The notes under the pieces were generated by a model, which saw only the letters and a list, made by a program, of their open reading frames with translations, did not search any database and was not told the DNA's origin. Positions 54,728-64,000 of a stretch of DNA of 64,000 nt are shown piece by piece. Source of the DNA: Stenopsyche tienmushanensis. Taxonomy: Eukaryota; Arthropoda; Insecta; Trichoptera; Stenopsychidae. Both the position numbers and the translations under genes were made by a program. Location: positions 1,054,001 through 1,118,000 of the forward strand of contig WACJ01000007.1 in the NCBI GenBank assembly GCA_008973525.1, written 5' to 3'. Each line of letters opens with the position of its first letter. Position 1 is the stretch's first letter.

Positions 54728-57620
54728 ATGTCAAATAAAGAAACGTACGCTCATGCCTCAAATGATACTATTATGTGCCACACGTCAAATTCTCTTAGTG
54801 CCGAGGATAAAAACGGGAATGATGAGTTGGAGCAGACTGAAAGTTCGATGCCGTCCAGTTTAGATGCAAACAGTCTTGAAGTATGTTTATTGATTTTTAA
54901 TATGCAATTAAAAATAATCCTTGTATTTAATATGAAATTAATATTCTCTTAACAGATAGGAGAAATAACCGAAATGACCGATCCGGCTCTTATGAGCACA
55001 TCGGCTGTCTTATTTTACTGTAAGTCAAAGGTATAAATAATCTTTTTAAGCTCACTCAATCAGTCAATCCTAAACAATCAATTTTTAAATCAAAAATATC
55101 TTCTTTCAGATCTTATCTCCATACCTAAAACTTTTATCATTGATGGGTCTTCGTCCAGTGTCCATGGATCAATTGCATAATTCAAAACTAACAAAATTAG
55201 TTTCCCACTATCACACTTTTCAAATTACAGTGCTGATCATATTAGGATATATTTTACAATATATGTCATGCTTTCGGTTCGTTTATAATCATTGCAAATT
55301 AGTCTAGTAGCTTAAAATTAAGCATTCTAAACGTTATATTGTTTTAGACGAGATAGAGGTCTATACAACAAACCGATTCCAACAACATTTACCAATGATT
55401 CTTCACTATATGAACAAGCGTGCTATGGAAGTTCCGTCTTTAGTTATATTATTCCATACACGCTTCATTTTACAGCGTACGTATATGCTATTTATTTATT
55501 TAGAATATCCGATAATGAACAACTACAAAATCTTATGGAACGGGTGAGGATCAAAAAAATGCTTTTACCATAACAGCCTCTATTTAAGTGCATAAATGAT
55601 AATAATATTATTTCTAGGTATTTCTCTTATCGTCGTATCCGCCTCAAGGAACTACATACACGAGTCCGAAAAATCTATTGAGGACTTTATGGTTTTATTT
55701 ATTTCTGAGTCTCATTTGGACCGTTTTTTCTTTTATATTAGTATGTCTGATGATTATTAAAAGGGATATAACTTTCCAATGGATCGATATGAGGTAAAAT
55801 ATGAGCATTATTTCTATTGTATTTTCTAAATTCTCCACCTCTTTTGGGTTGGTTTCATTTTAAGACGCATTAACACGGAACTTTAGTAAGTGATAAGTTT
55901 GGAGGTTTGGATAGCGGATTGCATAGTGTTTTTATTTGGTTCAGTCCTGGATAATTTGGCCCAAGAACTAGGAACCTCTTGTTTTAAAAGCTCTACCTAA
56001 AAATGATGATGAATCAATAAATGAAAACACAGTTTAATCAGATTTGAGTAATTAATAAAAGTTATCATCGTCCCAGGCAGCAACAACCGCAGTTTTAAGA
56101 TCATTCAGAGTCTTTGGTGAATTTGAGTTTGTCTTAACTCGTCTCCCGAGCATATCCCAAACAAACTGGGCACTGCATTTTTCTGTAGACTTGCTCACGA
56201 TCATCTGGAGCCCTCAAAGTCACTCTAATCTCATTCGTGAATAAAACTTTGCTCCATTGGTCATTCATCCAATCAGCATGTTCACGGGCAAATCTTAATT
56301 GAGCAACACAATGCTGCTTGAGGAGCTCTGGTCATTGTGCTGGTCTTCTATCACATAAATCTCTCTCATCCTTCTTTTTATCGTCCGCTCTTGCATCTTG
56401 TGCCATCACTTCCAGTTTTTTTTTTGTATAGAGGTCAGTCTGCTGATACTGTTTTAAGGCATATCAAAGGGTCATACATGGTAGTCAGGGTAGGACCCAC
56501 CTTACGCTGAGTACAGCCTTGTTCAATAAGCAACACTGCCGCTAAAACACAATTAATACTCACCGAATATGCACTTTTAACAAACACAAGTTCTTTTACA
56601 TAACTTCGCCCAAACAATTAACTAAATTAAACATAGTCGCTTTATATCGCTACGTTTGTTAGGGCCACATTCCGTGCCGCCGAGTATATATGTCTATACA
56701 TCAACTTACAACTATAAGTGTTTATATAAATATATTTTTGAGGTGGTTAAAATTTCATCTTTTGTTTTAATTGCAGTTGTGATGAAGTCAAACTAGCGGC
56801 AAAAGTTTTATTAATTATCTGTTCCTTGACACACGATATGGTTCAGGCTACGATTATAACCAATTATTGCTTACAAGCACAATTACTCACCGCACATTTA
56901 AATTTTCTACGAAACCGGCTATTGACACGATCTATATCACCTTTAGATTGGATGCGAGTATGTTCAAATAATGGATATAAAACCGTCTTTTTGATTTTAT
57001 GCCACGCTAATGTGAATTATTTTTCAGGAAATAGCAGAGTTCAAGAAGCTTCTCAGGCACTTGAACGAAGTTTTGGCACCTGGAATAAGTCTATTTACAA
57101 TTTCAAATATATGTTGGGCTTGTTCAGGGATGGTTTGGCTTTTGAGCTTAGATAAAAGCGATCTGTATCCGGTACCGATAGCAGGGTTGGATATTTTAAA
57201 TGAACTTTTATGGATTTTGGCTGCTACTATTCCATTCATTTCAGTAACATACCTTTTTATTAATATTTTTAAAATGCACCACACTGGCAGAAAGATCATT
57301 CACTATCATATTTTATTTAATATAATAGTATTTGATTAAAAATGTATTTTGAATGAATGTCGTTTGTTACTCAGGCTGCGAGATTGACTATGGCTTGTTC
57401 TCTAGCGCGGGGAGTCGGTCATGAGATAATTGTGAGACCGTTTCTACATCAAGACACACCTCAAGAAGACCTCAACTCTGTGCTGTTGTACGCATCATTT
57501 TTACAACTATCGGCTAGATTATTCCGACTTCCAATTACTGGAAGATATTTATGTTTAACTCTGACCATAATCAGTATCTTGATATTGACATTTGGGATGA
57601 GTCACTATATTTTACTATGA
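54728..57620 (+). CDS. Seven-transmembrane chemoreceptor-like protein (gustatory receptor-like), 8 exons
   Basis: Predicted membrane protein of 469 residues, possibly a member of the insect Gr/Or chemoreceptor superfamily. Exons: 54728-54880, 54956-55030, 55110-55276, 55348-55543, 55618-55793, 56777-56957, 57028-57243, 57375-57620, all in phase with GT-AG borders. A polar, Ser/Asp/Glu-rich stretch of about 75 residues leads into PYLKLLSLMGLRPVSM, which resembles the amphipathic start of gustatory receptors. Hydrophobic spans are near 113-131, 157-182, 218-246, 260-284, 337-357, 373-397 and 447-469. A long loop (SPLDWMREIAEFKKLLRHLN) between spans 4 and 5 and LQLSARLFRLPITGRYLCLT before the last span fit the Gr fold. 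The usual C-terminal TYhhhhhQF motif is absent (ILILTFGMSHYILL instead). Intron 5 holds a Tc1 remnant. The assignment rests on topology; a different orphan multipass family is the alternative. Confidence 0.6.
55990..56430 (-). pseudogene. Tc1-like transposase remnant in receptor-gene intron
   Basis: Minus-strand reading gives LRFAREHADWMNDQWSKVLF followed by TNEIRVTL, then in another frame WDMLGRRVKTNSNSPKTLND and LKTAVVAAW. These are the middle and C-terminal blocks of Tc1 transposases (ARKHLDWTxEDWSKVLWSDES; WDYLGRRV). Frameshifts and stops show decay. The limits of the whole element are not clear. Confidence 0.8.
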
Positions 57621-58312
57621 AATGAACTGGCATCATTTTAGACTGCAGAAGAACTACCAATTTGTAAAAATTGAAATTTTAAATTTATTTCAATATAAAA
57701 CTTTTGTTGGCGTGAATATAAAGTTTAATCAAATTATACACTCATTTAATAATATGCATATTTTATTTTTAAAATAACTTATAGTCTAATGGTTTTTATG
57801 TGAAATTTTAAAATAGATCATACACTTGAAAAAATCTTTTATTGAATTAATAATACAATTCACTATCATTTGAATTGAAAAATGTCAAAACCATACGAAT
57901 AATTTGGTAATTCATTTTTCATAGTAATCTAATTGAATTACGGATTAAGGAATCCATAGTAAAGTAATAATGCTGTTACTCTGCATATAATATCATACCA
58001 AATTCAAAAGCGAACAAAAATTGTTACGCTCTTAATTTTCTGCTATATGTACATGAACAATGATTCGTTGAAAAAATATAATTACACACATAAAAGATAC
58101 AGTTTAAAAATATAAATGATTAGCGTATGTTTTGCACAATTCTTAGTACAATAAAAATTTCTTCATCTTAAATGGAATCAATGTGCATTATCACTAATGC
58201 GATTGAATGTTGGAAGACTTCCTATATGTTCAATCAGCATAATTTATGAGTCTTCATGCCCAGATTTCGTCAGGAACGATAAACTATCGAGAGATAATTT
58301 TTGGTAAGGATT
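57621..58312. other. Convergent 3' spacer
   Basis: AT-rich sequence between the stop codons of the receptor-like gene and MPHOSPH6, which face each other. It should hold both 3' untranslated regions. Nothing else is visible. Confidence 0.45.
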
Positions 58313-58756
58313 TCAAACTGCCGGTTTCATAAATTTGTTTTTCTTAACAGGAGGAGAATTAGATATATTTTCATCTTGACCTTTTCTTTTAGTTTTGTCG
58401 CGTTTACTGTTGAATTTATCTGCCATGGTGGCCACTAAGGGATTATAAAATTCGGCCATCTGTTGATCGGTGACATCTACCTCGGAGGGCGGAGGTTTCG
58501 CTGCTTCAATCTCTAATTCTTGAAGTCGTTCCAGCTCGGGGTTAATTCCACGACATGAGAAACGACCGTCACGCAACTCTAGGCATCCGGCAAGAGACTC
58601 TTCCACTATAGCTCGTTTTCCCGAACCAACCACTGCTGCAAGTGCCGCCGCGTACAGCTCACCGGGACCATTTTGCTCCTCTTCTTCGCGAAGCAGTCGC
58701 TCCTTTGTGCGCTTCATGAACTTCATCTCGAGAACAGTCTTGGAGAGCTTCGCCAT
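58313..58756 (-). CDS. MPHOSPH6: M-phase phosphoprotein 6, RNA exosome cofactor (single exon)
   Basis: Nuclear exosome-associated protein that helps dock the MTR4 helicase for 3' maturation of 5.8S rRNA. One uninterrupted exon of 147 residues (human 160). The start is fixed by the N-terminal family motif MAKLSKTVLEMKFMKR. A second conserved block, GRFSCRGINPELERLQ, lies at about 64-80. The VDVTDQQMAEFYNPLVATMA block follows at about 93-112, and a basic C-terminus PPVKKNKFMKP ends it, matching the KKMFLKP-like end of vertebrate MPP6. The middle is acidic and low in similarity. No intron is visible, and the 5' side faces AKTIP. Confidence 0.93.
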   Translation of the reverse strand: MAKLSKTVLEMKFMKRTKERLLREEEEQNGPGELYAAALAAVVGSGKRAIVEESLAGCLELRDGRFSCRGINPELERLQELEIEAAKPPPSEVDVTDQQMAEFYNPLVATMADKFNSKRDKTKRKGQDENISNSPPVKKNKFMKPAV

Positions 58757-60299
58757 TTCAGCGCGGTGATATGCACTGTTTACTAAAAATTAACCTCAAA
58801 GGTCCTCGTGACAATTGACATTCGGTCTTAACACATCCCTGAATGACTTCTCATTCATATACAACTTAAAATTAAAATTGAACTATATATATAAATATAT
58901 ATATTGCTATTTTAGGTTTTTTACAAAGGCTTTTTAATATTCATGCGAATTTTTTTTAAAATTTAGATATTTTAAAATAATTGATTTTTATTTATTTTAT
59001 CAAGTAATCGAATTATTCCAAATAAATCAGTATTGCTTTCTAAACATAATAATTCCGAATAAAATACATTATCGTTGTTTTAATTTATCATCTAAATTAA
59101 TATATTTTTTACATTGAAAACAAACATTATGGAATAGCCGTATTTAGCTATATGTCGACCAAAAATATATTTAAAAATAGCAATTACATGGAAATTAAGG
59201 AGGCTGTCAGAATCTATGACATTACGATCGTCATGTGATAAATCTATCGGAAGCTAAAAACCGATCCCTAGACTTCAACAATATACAACATTGCGATGTA
59301 TACTCCTGTCGCAGCCTCCAATAAGGTACGTATTCTTCTCAATATTTGTTTAAATGAATCATCCACCCCCGTGTTCAACTCACATAAAAGTTACTGCGCA
59401 ACGATTTTTAAAAAATGCAATGCGAATTAGAGTCTCTATTGGGTGTATTCTTATTCCATATAATTATTGATAAATTACACTTTGTAAACACTTGTAGAAA
59501 TTTTTCTTTGCATTTGATGGGAGTAATTTAAAGATAGCTCAAGTAGAATTTTAAAATACAAGTCTAAAGTAAAATCACATTTTTCAATTTAATTTTGTAA
59601 GAAATGCTCCTAATACTAATGACCACTTCCATCACGATGGCATTTTATACGCACCGCTTTTCACCAAGAGCAGATACAACTTAGATGCTTAAAGTGTGCA
59701 TTGCTTTATCAACAAAAACAATATGATGTTCTATTTTTGTGGCAAAGGTTTAAAAACAATAACAAAATTTGCATTCATAATAATGATATACAATAAAATT
59801 TGTAAATGTTTCTTGGTTTGATTGATTTTATTTTACCGATATAAAAGTTTTCTAAAACAGAATTATGAGCAAAATCACAATTCTTATCAATCTTATCTAT
59901 ATAACGATACACATTTATGAGTGTGTAATGCGTTTACTTTGTATTATGTTCCTATATCTATGGAAATTTGATTATGTTTTTATATCCATATATAAATATT
60001 TAAATTCTTCATTTAGTTCTTTGAATGTCTGTGACATTAAATACGTGTATAATTCATATCGGATATCAGTAATTAGAACGACTTGTTATAGAGTAGTCGA
60101 CCATCTAAATGCATTTTTATTATTGACTATTTCATTTTTGTTTGGAAAAGAGTGAAAGTGTTATCTGAAATAGTGAAAGCATTTAAAAAGACTAGATAGC
60201 ACACAGTAAAATCAAAATTTGAAACATTGTAAATTTATAACATTTGGCCTGCAGGTCAAAGGTTGATAAGCTGTAGATTAATAAAATAAATCAATGCGT
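58757..60299. other. MPHOSPH6 to AKTIP spacer, upstream part
   Basis: AT-rich. It should contain the MPHOSPH6 promoter and possibly the missing first exon of the AKTIP homologue, but I could not identify that exon. The 96-codon plus frame at 59865-60155 is low-complexity and has no family resemblance. Confidence 0.4.
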
Positions 60300-61330
60300 T
60301 GATAAACAAGGATAAAGCCTCTTCTTGTTTACTCTTCGGGGAATCTGCGAGCATTCAAGAGGTGCGAAAGAACAGGCTGCCTGTTATGTGGAGGTCAAAC
60401 AGCAGGGCATGAACCAATGAAGAGCTGTTTACCGAATGGATAGACTGCTGCTGGTCCTGAGATAAAAAAAAATACCTGCTAGATCTTCCTCCGAAAGCCA
60501 TTCTAATTATGGATAATGCTCCTGCCCACGCCGAGAGAGTTCAGGATAATATTTTGGAAGAGTTTAGTTTTATAAAAATTGTCTTCCTTCCACCCAACAT
60601 AGCTCCTATCCTGTAGCCCATGGATCAGTAAGTTATCTCTAACTTCAAGAAATTGTATACGAAGGGGCTTTTCAAACTTTGCTTCAACGTCACCAAGAGC
60701 ATGTAGTTTACATCATAGGGTGTCTGAAACTCGCAGGATATCTTGAGAAGAACACTGAACTCTGCATGGAGAAAGTTGTGGCCTGAGGTGGTTTTAGAAC
60801 GAAATTTCGAGGGGTTTATGAGTGAAAAAGAGCTTGTCGAAGAAATTGTGTCCCTAGCAAATTTCTAGTCTTCGAGAGTCTTGCAGAACATAGAGAGGAC
60901 CTCAGTGTCGACGAGTTGAAGAAGTTGCATGAACAACAATACCATCAACTAAAGGAGACTCCATCGGGAGCGGAGGAAGAGGAAAAGGAGAAAAAGAAAC
61001 TGTCTACAGCAGAGATTAGAGCTTATACTTCAATGTGGTTAAAGTTACAAACGTTTGTGGAAGAAAATCGTCCAGATAAAGCAGCAGCTATTAGGGTGTT
61101 TCATTTATTTAATGATGTTGCTATTGCTCATTTCAGCAGCGTGTTAAAAAGTCGCCAAAAACAAGTGTCGATTGTAAAATTCTTTAAGAGAAAAGTTAAA
61201 GATATTGAAGAAAGTGAGCTAAAATCATATAAAAAAGTAAAACTCAGTGATTGCGAGAGTGAATCTGTTGAGAGTTCTCTCATTAATCCTCCCACCAGCG
61301 ACTAATCCTCCCACCATCTCCTTCATCCAC
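60300..61330 (+). pseudogene. Tigger-like transposase remnant with intact C-terminal frame
   Basis: A broken forward frame includes IMDNAPAHAERVQDNILEEF followed by LPPNIAPIL, then PMDQ. These are Tigger DDE signatures; stops interrupt (e.g. before PMDQ). The C-terminal 129 codons (60916-61305) are open: KKLHEQQYHQLKE, LSTAEIRAYTSMWLKLQTFV and LKSRQKQVSIVKFFKRK match the C-terminal region of Tigger/jerky-type proteins. The N-terminal DNA-binding domain is missing. It differs from the family at 24840. A dead transposon is the simplest reading. Confidence 0.8.
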
Positions 61331-61499
61331 CACCACAGTATTATTAAATAATTCTGTTTATTATTGAATGGATTTTTTTTTCGTAGTAATATTTTTGGGG
61401 GTCCGGAATAAATTAATTGCATTTCCATTATTAGATGAAGAATTTTTGTAATTATTTGTTTTCAAAGCTATGCCCCTCTGACTTTCGTATTCTTTTTAG

Positions 61500-63385
61500 A
61501 AGCGTGATTCGAATGAAACTTTTACTGAACGAGATATTTTTGGAACAATGTCGAAAGAAACTGGAAATAGCGAACTCTCAAATTCAACAAAATCGACATT
61601 GAATGCAGAAACGCTCAAATTGTATTCCATATTTCAACAAGAATATAACATCATAGCTGAATAGTAAGTGAACAAAGGACAAGATACGACTTTTATTTGT
61701 AATCTAATGCTAAAAAGTAATTTTAATTACCATTTGTATAGTATCTGTAATCTGGCAGTCTAATATTAGTTTCCATATTTACATAAAGTCACTTTTGGCA
61801 CTGTAGTGTTCTGGCGTAGAGAGGTCGGTTATCTTCGTTCTTATCTCGGCTATCGTTGTTGAACCATCTTCTCGAACTCGAAGTTGGTTATCTTCTCAAT
61901 GATCCTCAGTATTGGAGTCCAGAAACAACGAGGGAACCCCGCACGGAATTGGGTATCCAACTTATTTGTCCGAAGAGATCCTTCTCCGACAGGCGCTAGT
62001 TGCCAACTTATAGTATTGGGTGCCTTTTTTCAATGTATAGCACTACTCCTTTGCAGAAATCTATTCTTGAAAATAGAAAATCCGAAACTGATAAGCTTGC
62101 AATTTCTCAGTATTTTCTTCCACGTCAGCACCTTGGCCATATCATCTGCAAATCTATTTTGCCTCTCAAAATTTAGAAATTCTTATATGCAGTTCGTGAT
62201 AACTAACCCTCGATCTCACGACTGTTGTCTCCAGGTCATTATTATTACGCCAAGATAAAAATCACAATTATGAGATCGGGGAAGACTTGTTCTTCCCTGA
62301 CTAAGGCTAAGACGATCAGTCGAACCTTAAGATTTAAGTTGAAGACTCTCTATATATAGCCTATGCCGCCGATCATTGTATGTTACGTATATTCTGTGAG
62401 ATTTAATGTTCAATCATTTTTAAATAAACATTGATTAATCCCAATTATGACATAAAAACCAATGCATAATGAAAGTTTTTCCTCTTTTTTTATTTAGTAA
62501 AATGCTATTGAGTGAAAATCTTCATGGTGTATATGTTATACCTTCATTTGAAAGTTCCTTTCGTAAGTATCAATATATTTTTAAACATAATATTGAATAA
62601 TGTATATTCTTTAAATAACATTGTGTTATAATTGCAGTTTGGTTCGGCGTTGTGTTTGTTAGAAGCGGTTGTTACGAAGGAGGTGTTTTTAGATTTAAAA
62701 TTGTACTTCCTGAAACGTTTCCTGATGGCAATTGCCCCGTAAGTTATTGATTATATCAGCAAATTTAAATTTTTAAAGCTTAAAAAGATTTTCATTTAAT
62801 CTTTGAAAGTCTTAGCGTTGGATTCATTTTGAATATGTATTTATTTCAACTTTTCAGAGTGTCATATTTCAATCTCAAGTTTTTCATCCTTCAATTGATT
62901 CAAACACTGGCGTATTAACGTTAAACGAAGTGTTTCCTAAATGGACAAAATCGGAAAATCACATATGGCAAATTTTAAAATATATCCATTGGATATTTCA
63001 AAATATAAACATTAGGACTCCTGCCAATAATGAAGCTTTAAAATTGTAAGTATTTATCATTTGATTGCAGTTCGTTATATGTAAATGATGCGACTTAATC
63101 TGTGTTTAATAAATTTTCAGATTCAAATCAAATAAAGTCCTTTTTGCGGAAAAAGCAAAAGAAAGCGTGATGTTAAGCATTGATCATTTGTACGATGAAC
63201 CACCTACCAATGATAAACATTACATATGCTTTAGTCCATATGATCCTTCCGTGCACGACCCAATTAAAGACTCAATGTTGAATCCGACGAGTACGTCTTC
63301 TAATAATTCTAGTCAAGGTCTTTCTTGGGTACAACCAGGCACTTTTAAACCATTTACAAAAAACAATGATGATGAAATTAGATGA
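61500..63385 (+). CDS. AKTIP: AKT-interacting protein / FTS homologue (5 exons seen; 5' exon not found)
   Basis: Ubiquitin-conjugating enzyme variant (no catalytic cysteine) that joins Hook proteins and FHIP in the FHF complex to link endosomes to dynein. Exons: 61500-61663, 62498-62562, 62638-62738, 62858-63045, 63121-63385, all in phase; 260 residues visible (human 292). The UEV domain includes [71 protein letters not shown] and NNEALKLF. The C-terminus has [11 protein letters not shown] and [13 protein letters not shown]. The first exon seen follows a good acceptor (TCTTTTTAG) and opens in frame with KRDSNETF, resembling the vertebrate RKRSEGEE segment. The true start is therefore probably upstream; ATG at 61548 is the fallback. 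Confidence 0.92.
61802..62452 (+). repeat. Candidate solo LTR in AKTIP intron
   Basis: The block runs from TGTAGTGTTCTGG to CCAATTATGACA (TG...CA). Near its 3' side it has TCTATATATAGCC, then about 70 bp later AAATAAACATTGATTAATC, the order of TATA box and polyadenylation signal in LTRs. It is GC-richer than flanking intron sequence. No target duplication could be matched, so the limits are tentative. Confidence 0.4.
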
Positions 63386-64000
63386 AAATTTGGTGATAAT
63401 ATATTCCATTGCAAAAGAAAAAAATATACATTTATTATACTCATACTAAACAGTATACCAAATAGAAATCATGTTTCATAATTTGTTTGATATATAATAA
63501 TCATAAGTGTTATGTATTATAAATTATGCATCTGCTTCGACTACAGTACAATTCTACTAAAAATGAATAATGCATGAAAATTATATAAGCTAATCAAAAT
63601 ACATATGTTAATTGTTATGTATTCAGAACAAAATGCAGTCATAAAGAAAATATTTTAATTACTTTTGTTGGAATTTTTTAACTTGACTAAAGAATTTTTT
63701 TTTCATATATTCAATATGTTAACCCCTTTTTTAATCAATGAAATGTGTACGGACTAGTTCAATGCGAATACGTAACGATGTGCGCATATATTAATTTTTA
63801 AAATAATCGTTGTTTTCAAATTCATTGAACATAAAAAGTGAGAAAGCGATGGAAAGTTTTCACAATATAAAGTTATAAAATTCAAACGCTCATTATGTAA
63901 CTTTGAAAATGATAAAAGACTGAATTCCATGAAGATGAACGTGATTTCATTTATGTTGTAACACATGTATATTCAATAAATTCTACGTTGTTTTGCGAAA
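63386..64000. other. AKTIP 3' region
   Basis: AT-rich downstream sequence that should contain the AKTIP 3' untranslated region. No other gene is visible before the window ends. Confidence 0.4.

Overview
The window is nuclear DNA from an insect, probably holometabolous; several transposon signatures are common in Lepidoptera, but the order cannot be fixed from this sequence. It is AT-rich with small-to-medium spliced genes, GT-AG introns, no operons, and dense degraded transposons in introns and spacers. Nothing suggests a prokaryote, an organelle or a virus.

Nine protein-coding genes can be modelled. In order they are: L-threonine 3-dehydrogenase TDH (+, 9243-13905); DNA primase large subunit PRIM2 (-, 14515-16282); Golgi apparatus protein 1 GLG1 (+, 16889-20878); small CTD phosphatase CTDSPL (+, 23250-32913); alsin ALS2 (-, about 42040-49220); nucleolar protein 10 NOL10 (+, 50047-53347); a seven-transmembrane chemoreceptor-like protein (+, 54728-57620); exosome cofactor MPHOSPH6 (-, 58313-58756); and the FTS/AKTIP UEV protein (+, 61500-63385, 5' exon not found). 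PRIM2/GLG1 and ALS2/NOL10 are head-to-head pairs with 0.6-0.8 kb between start codons. TDH/PRIM2 and the receptor/MPHOSPH6 are tail-to-tail. The genes are mostly conserved housekeeping functions (threonine catabolism, replication priming, secretory pathway, RNA polymerase II CTD dephosphorylation, endosomal Rab5/Rac signalling, ribosome biogenesis, RNA exosome, Hook-complex trafficking). They do not form one pathway.

The first 9 kb, the 35.6-42 kb spacer and the long introns of TDH and CTDSPL are transposon graveyards. They hold hAT elements with 8-bp duplications, piggyBac-like MITEs, mariner, Tc1 and Tigger/pogo remnants, a non-autonomous Helitron, RTE-, Jockey- and R1-like LINE fragments, and LTR-like repeats. 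One locus is a nest: a hAT (25993-27129) carries a Helitron (26542-26956), which carries a third dispersed repeat.

Points worth a second look are the chemoreceptor-like gene without the usual C-terminal signature, single-base frameshifts in otherwise intact GLG1 and NOL10, a sharp GC-rich island over the PRIM2/GLG1 first exons, a long hairpin upstream of CTDSPL, and an intact Tigger C-terminal reading frame upstream of AKTIP. I found no convincing previously undescribed system; the receptor-like gene is the best candidate for novelty.
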